Source: Panax quinquefolius (Eukaryota > Streptophyta > Magnoliopsida > Apiales > Araliaceae). Taken from it: 64,000 nt of DNA. The position numbers and the translations under genes are program-made. Under the pieces are notes generated by a model that saw only the letters and a program-made list of their open reading frames with translations, ran no database searches and was not told where the DNA came from. Positions 40,849 to 51,754 of this stretch are shown piece by piece (position 1 is the first letter of the stretch; each line of letters begins with the position of its first letter). The DNA lies in NCBI GenBank assembly GCA_020205615.1, contig CM035156.1:16457128-16521127 (forward strand), given 5' to 3'.

Positions 40849-42156
40849 CCCCCCTAAAGTTGGATATAATATATATATAAAGTAGTTCTTGGTCATTGAA
40901 AATCATAATGCATGTTGCAGTTTACTAAATTTATTGGATGTAGGTTATATAAAATACTTTTTGGACACAAAATCATGGTGTATGTTGCAGTTCACTAAAT
41001 TTATACAAATGTACTGCTAAGAACATTATATGCTATTTGGAACTGCTGATATCATATTTGTTCGTGTGATATTTAAGTTGGACACTTTAGTTGTGTTTTG
41101 GTTGCACTTCCATAGAGGCTGTTGCTTAATTAAATGGTAAAAGCTTGGGCTGTCAAGAGTTAGATACTTGGGTGCAAGTTTGTGATTAGCGGCAGCCACT
41201 TTGTGTGACTGAAGATGGGTTCCAGGTCTTTATATGAAATTCTCATTTTTGCAGTTTGAATAGTGGGAAATCCAGTGGTTACTTGTGTATACAGTTCATT
41301 CATATGTGTTTAATATCCTCATATCCTTTTTGAAAAGTGTGAAGTCCTTGTTTTATTAGGAAAGTTTATCGTCATAAACTTCCCCTTACATTTTCTGCTT
41401 TTTCTGATTATCGTTTTTTAACCTTTGTTAGGTTTTCTCTGCAAAGAGCCAGGAAGCTATAAAAACAGCTTTAAAAGCCGATATGGTTGTTCTAAACACT
41501 GCTGTTGCTGGAAAGTGGCTGGATGCCGTTCTCAAGGAAAATGTTCCTCATGTTCTCCCAAAAGTATTATGGTGGATCCATGAAATGCGAGGTCATTACT
41601 TCAGTTTGGGTTATGTAAAGCATCTTCCTTTTGTTGCTGGGGCTATGATTGATTCCCATGTAACAGCAGAATACTGGAAAAACAGGACTCAAGAGCGGTT
41701 GAGGTATGATCTAACATCTACCAACTCTCTCTGTTACAGTAGTCTTTAGCTCTTTAAACTCCCACAATTGCACATTTCAATTTCCTAGCTGCAAAAGAAG
41801 TTACATAATTCTATCCGAGTATTTTACAATTCATTTGTAGTTACATAATTGCTTGTGCATTCAGGTATACCTAGTTCTTCAGCGACCGTAAATTGATTTA
41901 TGCATTTCCAATTTTGGTGGTCTGATGTAATCCACACCACCCTCTTGTCAAATTATATTTTTAGGTTTTGTATTTCTTTACTAGCTCTTGCTGTTATGAA
42001 GGGACACAATCACATATGGCATGCCACTTGGTGTAACTATATTTGTCATCTTCCAGTTAAAGAAGACATGATATCCTCTCTTTTCTTCTCAGTTCTACAA
42101 ATATGGAAAGGCAGTTGCATATGCCATGTGACATGCCACCTAATGCAGCTATATTA

Positions 42157-42906
42157 GAGCATTAACAACAGTTTCCCTAATTAACTCTCTATTCCCAATT
42201 TTGAAGAATGCATCAACAAATCATTATCCAACAGCTTCCTTATCTTTATTTGACTCTCTATTTTAATCCCTATATAGGATTTTATTCCCCAAAGTGAGGG
42301 AGTCAAAAGACCATTCTCTATATATACAAAATGACATTTCACACCCTCATTTAAGTGGACAACTCATCAATCATACACACCTTGACATTTTTTTACTACT
42401 TTATTTTCAAATTATAAACTTAATATTGGCTTATATTTTAAAAATTAATTTCAAACGTATTCAAATTTAAAACTGATATAAATTTATTTAATTTATGTCA
42501 ATATAATTATAAATATTATAAAATAATAATAATTATAAAATTTATTATTTTCAAAATTTAAATGAATCATATTAAATTTAAATTTAAAATTTCACAAATT
42601 AACTTTTTAGCAACTATAATCTATTCAATGCTCACTTCATAAATTAATTAAAATTTAAAATAAAATAAAAATTATTTTACAGTGAAATATAATTAATAAA
42701 TTATACTTTCTCTTTTATAAATTATAAGATTATTATTAATTTGATATTTTGACTATTGGAAATTTTAACTTTTAACTTTTATTATTTAAGGAATTAATAT
42801 AAAGAACTTGTTGGGTGCATAGTGAAAAAATTGAATCTCTAATTTGCAAATGACCCAATAACACTGCAGAGTAGGGATAAAGATAAAGAAACTGTTGTAA
42901 ATGCTC
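42157..42906. mobile_element. PIF/Harbinger-like MITE, 750 bp, in GT intron 3
   Basis: Inverted ends GAGCATTAACAACAGTTTCC and (inverted) GAGCATTTACAACAGTTTCT, flanked by TTA at 42154-42156 and 42907-42909. The AT-rich interior includes a stretch (about 42420-42620) similar to the AT-rich sequence near 51180-51400. Confidence 0.75.
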
Positions 42907-45173
42907 TTAGTTAGCCATATCATATTTTGAAGTCATTTGTTCCCCAATAGTTATCAACAGTAATTTTATTATTGTTCCTTCTGCAGGATTAAGATGCCAA
43001 AGATATATGTTGTCCATCTTGGTAACAGTAACGAACTTATGGAAGTCGCTGAAGATAGAGTGGCAAAAAGGGTATTGCGAGAGCATGTACGGGAGTCCCT
43101 TGGAGTGCGAAATGAAGATATACTCTTTGTTCTTATTAATAGTATGGTTTCTAAATGTTATCATGTTTTGTATTGTTTTCTTTTTTACCTATGCTTCATT
43201 TCCAAATAGTGAAAAGCAGTATCAAGTTCTGTTCAGATCAATACACTCTAAACTTAAGCTGGTGATCTGTATGATTGTATTGTATTTAAGCTCCACCAGC
43301 TTATGTACTTGTGTTTTTATAGTGCTCTGCCAGTCACTCTTTCATAAGTTAAACTGTTCAACCAATTGAAGATAATGCTAAAAACATTAGTCTACCTATC
43401 AAAATATAAAGTGCTCAGGTCACTAGTCTTGTATATGTAGTTCACTTCTTATTACTATACCTCTCAGCAGCTAGTTACAAATATGCTAATATAAGCATTT
43501 ATTTATCTTATCACTGCAAATGAAAAATTGTAGGCGTTTCACGTGGAAAAGGCCAGGACTTGTTTCTACGTGCTTTTTATGAGAGCTTGCAATTGATCCA
43601 TGAACAGAAGTTACAAGTGCCATCAATACATGCAGTAATTGTAGGCAGTGACATGACTGTTCAGAGCAAATTTGAATCAGAGCTCCGAAACTTTGTATTA
43701 CAAAAGAAAATCCAAGACCGGGTTCATTTTGTAAATAAAACTCTGACGGTAGGCCCTTATCTGGCAGCAGTTGATGTACTTGTCTAGAATTCCCAGGTAG
43801 TTGGTCTCTTATTTCTTCTGGCTGATTCTTGTAATATTGCAACTATTGCTTTCATCCATCATTTGCATTTTCTCCTTTTTGTACTCTAAAAATGTTTACA
43901 ATTAGTTGATTGATAGATTCACTATTGCATTAATTTTGCTGCTCTATTTAATTTGATGTAGCTTGATAATGTGCTACTTTCCCCTCTTAAAGATTTGCAA
44001 TTGAAAAGGAAACATTAAAGAAAATTTGTCAAACTGGTACGCAAGTGTGTAATGAAGGAGAAACTGGTCAATCTAAAAGGAAGAATATGCGTGAACAGAA
44101 AGCAAGGGATACATTTTTTATTTTATTTTTATTACTTGTTATTAATTTCCTTTAAACAGACCGTATGGATAATGCCGCAGGATTAACGATTTCCAAGAAC
44201 TGAAAAGAGCATGTGATACATAGAGAAGATGGTTACTGACGTGTCAATTTCTTTATGTATCTTATCTTGATGAGAATCCACTGATTCTCTAAATCATGAA
44301 CACTGGACATGTTAATATTTTCTTAATACAGCCTTTATTTACCAATTAGGGAAATATATTAATACGTAATTATTGAAGCACTCATGACTAGCATGTGTTG
44401 CTGCATTAAATGACAAGCCAAAGAGCGATTGGACTGGAAATTTGTACTTCATATGTTTACGAGGAGTGTAGACTTTGACTTAATTGGCTGTAGTTTTGTA
44501 AGTCTCACCATTTGCTTATATCAGATGGTTCCTGACTGAAAATAGCCCCGTGTCCGGGACACATATTTGTGCTTACTACAGTACTTGATGTTTGTTTCTG
44601 TCTGGTACCGTGCATTTCATAAATTTGAACATAGGCAAATATGTTCAAATTTTCTGTTACCTACCTTTTCTATATTAGACTCGCTATTTTTTGCTGTCAA
44701 GTTTCTTTTTTAAATGATACTATATTCCCGTTCAGTTTATCTCAGGATTCTGATCTTAAACATCGTAACTTTCCAATCGTTGTTAAGTTGTTGATCTTTT
44801 GAATCTAAACTTCTATCTGTTTTCAGATTTCCTCCATTTTAATAGAAGATTTTATGGGCTGCTGAAACTTAGTTTTCATGCCAAGTCCGATTACTTTTGA
44901 TCCATTTATCTCTTTACTTTTCACAGGGACGCGGGGAGTGCTTTGGGAGAATAACGATTGAAGCTATGGCAATGCTTCCTGTACTGGTAATCATTGTATT
45001 CCCTGTTAGTTTGGGACCTTTAAGCTCTTGATGTCGTAGTTGCATGTTTCTTGTCTATCCTGATCAAGTCTAATAGTTTCTCTTTTCACTGTTTCTTCAT
45101 AACATGAATGCAGGGAACAGCAGCAGGAGGCACTACAGAGATTGTAGTAAATGGATCAACAGGTATTCTGCAT

Positions 45174-45189
45174 CCTGCTGGTCTGCTGG
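45174..45189 (+). repeat. 8-bp tandem duplication causing the GT frameshift
   Basis: CCTGCTGG is followed at once by TCTGCTGG. Removing one copy restores the family reading HPAGKEGV; the present sequence reads into TAA at 45201-45203. Confidence 0.8.
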
Positions 45190-45355
45190 GAAAGAAGGGG
45201 TAACTCCTCTGGCAAAAAATATTGTTAAACTTGCCACTCATGTTGAGAGGAGACTCACAATGGGAAGAAAGGGTTATGAAAGGGTTAAAGAAATGTTCCT
45301 AGAGCACCACATGTCGCATAGAATTGCTGCTGTTTTAAAGGAGGTTTTGCGTTAG

Positions 45356-46308
45356 GCAAAGACCACCAAAAATCGTAGCATGTAGCAGCACTTGAATTTT
45401 GCTCTACTGGAGATCTAGTTAAGCTAGGTTTGTATTGGTAAATGAAGTTTCTCCACATCAAAGAGCTGTGTTATTAGGTCTGCTTTCTGAATGAAATTCT
45501 ATTTTTGAAAATCTCCCAGAGGGTCTGTTTCTTCCTGTCAAATTGTTTCACCCCTCCCTTCTGTCTTCGAGAACTATTAAATATGTATATAGATACAAAG
45601 CTTGACTATCATCTCAGTATGGGAAGACAGCAGATCTGCAAATCTGGCACACCATATTTGGTGGGTGGGTTTAGAAAGTGAAGGGTATTGCTCTTGTAAG
45701 AATGAATTGTTTTTTTTCGTTTTTCAATATTTTATATCAAGCGCAGTTGAAATTGTGCAGCCGTGAAATTTAAACCTCCATTAAAATTATACTAGCAATT
45801 AGTAAAGAGTTATACTCAAATTTTAAGAATATGAAAATACTGATTCCACACGCGGTCACATTGTGGACATTGGTAAGTAAATGAATTAATGTTTCTTTTG
45901 GTTCAGAGTGAAGAATGAATTAATGTTTCTTTTGGTTCTTGTTCTCGTATATAAGTTTTGAATGTTTTCTTAAGAGATTCAGGAATTGTTTGATTGCATT
46001 TGAGGTCAAAATCGGTAAGTTGATATAAGGTGGTGTTGTCAAAAAAGGTGAAATACATTAGGATTTAATCACACTTCATGGGTGTCAGCTGGGAAACTGA
46101 GCTTTTTTCCCCTGGGCATTTTGTTTAGCTGTCAAATATTGTATGGGCTTGTGATGGGGCTTGAATTTTGGATTTTTGGTCAGAAAATCTTAGTGTGTGT
46201 GCTCGTATACCAAAGTTATTCCAGTTTTATTAATCAAATTGATCTGGTTAATACTGTTCTATATTCCAACACAGAAAAAACGCAGTGTATCAGTGGATGG
46301 CTTCTGAC

Positions 46309-46348
<40 letters not shown>

Positions 46349-46530
46349 AGCATTAGCAGAGCCATCGTGGCTCTTATTTGAAGGAAAGAACAGACAAACA
46401 CCCTTTACAATGCAACCATAATTCCACCGCACTAAATCACACACTGACACAGGTGGTAGTACTACATACTGCATGCGTGGTGTCATTTGTAGCTACGTAT
46501 ACGTACGTACTACAAATTATTTATACACAG

Positions 46531-46568
<38 letters not shown>

Positions 46569-46614
46569 AGCTTCCACCAGTGGAGGTATATATGATCATT
46601 CATATCGAAATGAA
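45356..46614. other. Spacer between the GT gene and the dehydrin
   Basis: GT 3' UTR and spacer with two (TA)n tracts (about 46311-46341 and 46530-46566), the second only about 50 bp beyond the dehydrin stop codon. No gene seen. Confidence 0.5.
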
Positions 46615-47303
46615 TCAGTCGCGGCCACCACCGGGCAGCTTCTCCTTAATCTTTTCCATCATTCCTTTCTTCTCCTGGACGTGGTGCTGCTCGTCTCCTG
46701 CAACATATCCTCCCCCTGCAGGTGAATAAGTAGCCTGCTCCCCCTCCTTATTGCACCCCTTAATCTTTTCCATCATTCCTTTCTTCTCGTGGCCGTTGTG
46801 CTGCTCTTCTCCTGCAGCATATCCTCCTCCTACAGGTGAATAAATAGCCTGCTCCCCCTCCTTCTTGTGCCCGCCAACACCCGGTAACTTCTCCTTTATC
46901 TTCTCTTTTATCCCTTTCTTCTTCCTCCCTCCCATTCCATCATCCTCAGACTGTATATATATACAAATTACAGTTATATATGTGTACCAATCACATCAAT
47001 ATATACAAATTACAGAGCTGGAAATATATATATGTAGGCACTTACAGAGCTGGAACTACCGGATCGGCGAAGCTGCGACTGATCATGTGCACCAGTGCCA
47101 TGCATGCCTGTGCCAGCATCCAAGGTACCGGCCGCTCCTCCGGTACCACAGCCATCCAAGGTACCTCCCCCAGTTTGGTGGATTGGGTTCCCGAACTGTT
47201 CTGTTTGTCCAACTGGATTCCCATAAGCGTCTGTCCCTCGCTGCTGCTGCCCCTGTCCCTGCTCCTGCCCATATCGCTCTCCATGGTTTGCCATTATTGC
47301 CAA
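46615..47303 (-). CDS. Dehydrin (YSK-type late embryogenesis abundant protein)
   Basis: Two exons, 47046-47303 and 46615-46950, with a 95-nt intron; 197 aa. Dehydrins are intrinsically disordered, hydrophilic proteins that protect membranes and enzymes during drought, cold and seed drying. In order: Y-segment TDAYGNPV and a second partial Y-like EQFGNPI; a Gly/Thr-rich linker; the phosphorylatable S-segment [12 protein letters not shown], split exactly by the intron as is usual; and a first K-segment [14 protein letters not shown]. Then come two repeats of KEGEQA.YSP..GGGY.AG.EQHH-like linker, a shortened K-segment [10 protein letters not shown] that lacks EKLPG, and the terminal K-segment [14 protein letters not shown]. 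The class is therefore Y(1-2)SK2 plus a degenerate K. Translation may start at Met1 or Met4 (MANHGE, the usual dehydrin start). An ABRE and TATA-like box lie upstream. Confidence 0.93.
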
Positions 47304-47438
47304 ATCTAAAACAAGAATTGAAGAAAAAAGTAGTGTAATACAATATCAAACTCCTTTTGGTGAAAAGAAATGGAGCTCAAGTAATAAATGTTTGATGTTA
47401 TAAATTGAAGTGGTGCAGAAGTTGGCTATGGGTACAGA

Positions 47439-47490
47439 TTTAAATAGGCACGGAAAAGTTGGGCAGTTGAAGAATATGGTGACACGTGGG
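47439..47490 (-). promoter_or_regulatory. Dehydrin promoter: TATA-like box and ABRE
   Basis: On the minus strand TATTTAAAT (about 47439-47447) lies about 140 bp upstream of the ATG. About 40 bp further upstream GACACGTGGG on the plus strand (47481-47490) contains an ACGTG core with G-box form, the binding site of ABA-responsive bZIP factors. Spacing fits an ABA/drought-inducible promoter. Confidence 0.65.
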
Positions 47491-47549
47491 TTTAGTTTTT
47501 GGGGGTATTGTGGCAGTCTAAGCAGAAGCCATGTATGTTCCGGTCTACT

Positions 47550-47552
<3 letters not shown>

Positions 47553-47590
<38 letters not shown>
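47553..47590. repeat. (ATT)n microsatellite
   Basis: An uninterrupted run of about 12 ATT units upstream of the dehydrin promoter. Confidence 0.95.
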
Positions 47591-48710
47591 GTCGGCACCA
47601 GATAAGATTGATTGTGGAGACATGAAAATTAGACATAAAAATTAAATAGAATATATTTAAATTTTATTTATTTATATTTTTATTATAATAAGAATTAAAA
47701 TATAATCTATCCAATTTTTATGTTGACCTAAAATTTTGTCATGATCTAGAGAAAACAAATCTAACATTTCAACTGACTAGATTGTCTGCTTCTCAAAAGC
47801 AAGAGGACACTTCACCGCGTCCATTAAGACGAGACAAAAATGACTCATGTAGTATACTAACTTCATTTTCCTCGTTCAAGATAAGTACAAAAGACTACCA
47901 GATATTTTAAGTTTTCGAACTATAAGATTATTATTATAAAAAAAATAAAATGGGAGATAATTTTGTTCTTTTAACATTATATAATATTATTATCCAGTGA
48001 CACATAATAATGTGATTATATAATAATTTTTTTATAAAATTTAGAGAATTAAATAAATATATATATATAAATTGTAAATTAAAAAAGTTAAAATAATAAT
48101 ATAAAAACATGTAAGAATAAAAGAGAGAAAAATTTATTGTGCTCCAATTACACCAACCAAGTGAGTGACTCTTTATTATGAGAGATAAATAGGCGGAGAA
48201 TAGATTAATTGATGAGTGACTTTTTTTTAAAATTAATTTTTTTTATGATCGATGAATGAGTAATAAATATTTGGGCTGAGATTTCTATACTCTATAGTAG
48301 GAATGTAGGATAGCCTCAAGCCCAGTTATCATGGACACTTGTAGTCAGTTTGCAGTCTACTTTAATGTCTGGTGAGCTACAACTACTCCTCATTTGGGCT
48401 GTCAATTCTTGTTTGATCTGTTCTAATATTAATGATCTCGGTGATCTTGTTTGATTTGTGATAATTAATCCACTGGAGATTTGATTTGATCAACTGATCT
48501 AAAAAACAAGTCCTTATAATTTTGATCGAATCATGGGACAAATCAATAATCCATTGTTACATGATGAATCAGATCATTGATTCATTATCAAATTTGATAG
48601 TCAGAACATGATTTGCCCTGACGGAGGACACTAGATTAGATGATCCAGGTCCAACCAAATTAATCCACCAGATAAAATAAATAAGATAATACAGTATTAA
48701 TCATAAATTC
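47591..48710. other. Spacer, no gene recognised
   Basis: AT-rich, no coding content. GATC-rich words near 48400-48620 (TTGATC, GATCAA) give weak self-complementarity. Confidence 0.45.
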
Positions 48711-49440
48711 GGGATAAATAATGTTTTGGTCATTGTATTGGGTCCGGTTTTGTTACCGAAACTTTTTTTATTACAATCGAATAACTGTACTTTCAAAAAC
48801 TTACAAAATGGTTATTTCTGTTTCGATTTTCCGTCAAAAAAGCAGACGGAATCTTGATTATCTTGATTGACTCCATTTTTTTTTGCTTACGTGGAGCCTT
48901 GAGAAAAAACAAGCATACTGGATTATTATAGCACAAACCAACAAAACTATTAACTACTTCACCTAAACAATTCCAAAACTAATAATAATAATAATAATTT
49001 CAAAATAATAATAATAATAATAATAATAGTAATAATTTTAAAATTCTGTTTTCAATTTTTTTTTAAAAATCTGTTTTTAAAAGAATTCTGTTTTTAAAAT
49101 TTTATTTTTTAAAAAGTCTATTTTAAAAAATTCTTAAATTTAAAAACGTTAATTTTTTTTATAAAACAGAATTTTTCATTTTTAAAAAAACGTTAATTTT
49201 GTTTAAATTGAACTAATATTTTTTTTTAAAAGTCTGTTTTTTTAAAAACGTTAATTTTTATAAAAACAGAATTTAATAATTTTTAAAAAGCGTTATTTTT
49301 TTAAACTGAACTAATATTTTTTAAAAAAGTCTGTTTTATTAAAAACGTTAATTTTAAAGTCTGTTTTCAGTTTAAAAATGTTAATTTTTTAAAACTGAAC
49401 TAATATTTTTTTTTTAAAAGTCTGTTTTTTAAAAACTCAA
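48711..49440. mobile_element. Truncated Mutator-like element, left arm and AT-rich core
   Basis: Starts GGGATAAATAATGTTTTGG. It follows the arm consensus of the elements at 15790 and 22453 in order: GGGTCCGGTTTTG, CAATCGAATAACTGT, CTTACAAAATGGT, GATTTTCCGTC, GACGGAATCTTG, then CTATTAACTACTTCACC and AACGTT/CTGTTTTTAAA words. No right arm is found before unrelated sequence begins at about 49440, so the copy is truncated. Confidence 0.7.
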
Positions 49441-49595
49441 TGCAACAGGATCAAATATATATATAAGGCCACAGTTAATGTGCAATGATTTTTACACTAA
49501 AGTTACCGACTTTCCGCAGTTCCTGCATTCACTTAGAAACCCTTCTGTTAGAATAGTGCACCACATTACACAACAACTTTCATGTTTATGTTATG

Positions 49596-49646
<51 letters not shown>

Positions 49647-49652
<6 letters not shown>

Positions 49653-49855
49653 AGGATCAAATGCATAATCCTTAAGTTGCATAATTTTATCAAAACGACG
49701 TAATTTTGATAAGACGCGATGACATTTTTGTAAATACGTGGTGGCATGGTATTTACAAAAATGCCACTGCGTCCCTCCAAAACGACGTCGTTTGATAAAA
49801 TTATCTGACTTAAGCGTTATCTGGCTTAAGGATTATGCACTTGATCCTTTTGTAT
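49647..49855. mobile_element. Foldback MITE 1 in (TA)n
   Basis: Near-perfect inverted ends: AAAGGATCAAATGCATAATC with CTTAAG following on the left, and the inverted form at 49825-49850. The inner arms also pair (TGACATTTTTGTAAATACG against GTATTTACAAAAATGCCA), so almost the whole 200 bp can form one hairpin. Confidence 0.75.
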
Positions 49856-49875
49856 ATATATATACTGAAATGATC

Positions 49876-50130
49876 AAGTAAGGATCCTTTACTTTCTTAA
49901 AATGAGGATTTTTTGTTTTTTTTTAAAACAACTAAAAAAGTTTAATATTTATGGGCCGAAATTTTCCATAATATAATGTTTTGGGCGTAATTTGGATACC
50001 TATACCAAAAAATGTATGTACAATTTGCATGCATCGTATATATACCTATTTTGTTATACGTGTCAAAATCACATCTAAAACATTGTATTATATAAAATTT
50101 CAGCCCATAAATATTAAACTTTTTTTAGTT

Positions 50131-50169
<39 letters not shown>

Positions 50170-50205
50170 TCATTTAAAGAAAGTAAGGGATCCTTTACGA
50201 GATCC
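49876..50205. mobile_element. Foldback MITE 2 in (TA)n
   Basis: Left arm GGATCCTTTACTTTCTT then AAAATGAGGA, right arm inverted (TCCTCATTTAAAGAAAGTAA, GGGATCC). Inner arms pair too: ACTAAAAAAGTTTAATATTT with ATGGGC, against GCCCAT and AAATATTAAACTTTTTTTAG. Confidence 0.7.
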
Positions 50206-50212
50206 GGCTGCA

Positions 50213-50267
<55 letters not shown>

Positions 50268-50268
<1 letters not shown>

Positions 50269-50610
50269 GGTGATCAAGATCGAGATTCTCCTAAATAGCA
50301 TTCCGTCTTAAATAGCATTCTTTTATTAAAATTACGCTGCTTTTGGAGGGACGCGTTGACATTTTTGTAAATACGGCGTATATATCTCGGTGGGATCGAA
50401 GCGTTCTCCTTAAATAGCATTCCGCCTTAAATAGCATTCTTTTATCAAAACGACGTAGTTTTGAAGAGACGCGGTGACATTTTTATAAATACAATGCCAC
50501 CACGTATTTACAAAAATGCCACATGGCCCTCCAAAACTACGTGCTTTTGATAAAAGAACGCTTATTTAAGCGAAAATCTATTTAAGAATAATACTTGATC
50601 CTCCGATCAC

Positions 50611-50612
<2 letters not shown>
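50268..50612. mobile_element. Foldback MITE 3 in (TA)n, related to MITE 1
   Basis: Shares with MITE 1 the core words CCTCCAAAAC-ACG, GACATTTTT.TAAATAC and CCACGTATTTACAAAAATGCC. It also contains an internal direct repeat: AAATAGCATTCCG.CTTAAATAG twice around a GGGATCGAAGCG stretch. Ends with AATACTTGATCCTCCGATCA. Confidence 0.65.
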
Positions 50613-50648
<36 letters not shown>

Positions 50649-50820
50649 CACAAATGCAAAGATAATTAAGAACAATTTTTACTCCTTTCCCTTCTTCATC
50701 CTTTTATTCTTGCAAATATAACGTGTGTGCAGGCGCACGCATGTGAGCGTGTGTGCAAGCTAAATTACACCTTGGTGTGGGGAAGAAGAGAAGGCCTAAC
50801 ATGAGAGAGGAGCCCGTCAA

Positions 50821-50949
50821 GTTAGCCAAGTTGACTGCCTGGGAACCCAAGCGTAGGGTTCAATTAATCGAGTGTGTCATAGTATATATGTATATATAGA
50901 AGAGCAGAAACAACCCTTTGGATGGGAGCAGGCAAGTCATCCTTGGCTA
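50821..50949 (-). ncRNA. MIR169: MIR169 microRNA precursor (minus strand)
   Basis: On the minus strand, 50949-50929 reads a 21-nt sequence starting TAGCCAAGGATGACTTGC and ending CTG, identical as far as I recall to the miR169h-type mature microRNA. About 90 nt further, 50839-50821 reads GGCAGTCAACTTGGCTAAC, which pairs with it with the few mismatches usual for the miR169 star. The mature strand is on the 5' arm, as in known MIR169 genes. miR169 targets NF-YA transcription-factor mRNAs and responds to drought and nutrient stress. The true hairpin base extends somewhat beyond both ends; transcript ends are unknown. Confidence 0.8.
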
Positions 50950-50969
50950 CCAAACAAAGACTATTTCCT

Positions 50970-51740
50970 TCATGTAAGACCTCTCTTCTTCTTATAATTC
51001 CATGCACCACTGAGATTGCTGGTTGCTATTATTGCTTAATTGGTTTTAAAAGAAAATCTGATCAATTTATAGGCACTACTAGCTTAGCCTAGAATATTGT
51101 ACAGACGTGTCATCGTATTCGATGGGATATAATTATAGCATCCCCGGGCCCGACCTCATATATATTAACAGTTCTAAATTATAACATTAATATTGATTTT
51201 TTAAAAATTAATTTCAAATATTTTTAAATTTAAAATTGACACAAATTGATTTAATTTATGTCAATATAATTATAAATATTATAAATTATTTAAAAGGTAC
51301 TACTAATTATAAGATTCATTGTTTTTAAAATTTAAACAAATCATGTAAATTTTAAATTTGAAAATATCTTAAATTGTCCTTTAGAATGTCAATATTGATC
51401 ATATAATTAGGAACGGATGGAGCATATATATATATATTACTTCATCTTTCTTTGAAAAAGATAAATAAAATACAATTTACACACATATTAAGAAAAGTAA
51501 AAATAAATGAAAAAGAGTAAAAAAAATTTAAATTTATCCTTAGTAACCCACAAGATTATAGAGTGACGAGTACTTTTTTTTCCTCATAGTTATAGACCCA
51601 CTAAATGACATATTTACCATTCACTTTATGTACTTTATCTTATTTTTTTGAGAACAATTTTTTTTTATATTTATAGTCATTCTTTTGAGGGGAGGAGGAG
51701 GGAGGGAGGGAGGAGGGAATCTGAGGGGACACAGAAAACT
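50970..51740. other. Spacer with AT-rich MITE-like sequence
   Basis: About 51180-51423 is AT-rich with a right end GGAACGGATGGAG as in Stowaway-like elements; the left end is unclear. A GGAGG purine tract lies at about 51690-51715. No gene recognised. Confidence 0.4.
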
Positions 51741-51754
51741 AGCATAGGGCTGGA

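Larger units (their letters stand above)
37520..45355 (+). pseudogene. GT4-type glycosyltransferase (UDP-glycosyltransferase superfamily), disrupted
   Basis: Seven exons: 37520-37790, 39761-39903, 41432-41703, 42987-43141, 43534-43796, 44927-44986 and 45114-45355; about 466 codons, matching a plant family of two Arabidopsis genes. The N-terminus has one hydrophobic helix (about residues 17-38, LLGLLLMLSITAAFAFIIRA), suggesting a type II Golgi/ER membrane anchor. Sugar-nucleotide features: KVLWWIHEMRGHYF in exon 3, SRGKGQDLF in exon 5, and the EX7E motif ECFGRITIE in exon 6. Two lesions are present. In exon 5 the expected Gln (VLVQNSQ) is TAG at 43785-43787, codon 365, before EX7E. In exon 7 an 8-bp tandem duplication (CCTGCTGG/TCTGCTGG, 45174-45189) shifts the frame and leads to TAA at 45201. 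Downstream the original frame resumes and keeps KNIVKLATHVE and MFLEHHMSHRIA up to the TAG at 45353. Probably inactive; splice sites are intact, so decay looks recent. Confidence 0.88.
49602..50645. repeat. (TA)n microsatellites interleaved with foldback elements
   Basis: TA tracts at about 49602-49646, 49855-49864, 50217-50266 and 50611-50645 alternate with three foldback MITE-like inserts (listed separately). The intervening poly-A/T run at about 50138-50164 is also low complexity. Confidence 0.85.

Noticed and set aside
46865..47349. Several overlapping long frames on both strands at the dehydrin
   Set aside because: Only the minus-strand frame with Y, S and K segments and a proper intron is real; the rest are shadows of its Gly/Gln-rich composition.
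49478..50298. Frames with long IYIYIY runs
   Set aside because: They are translations of TA microsatellites.
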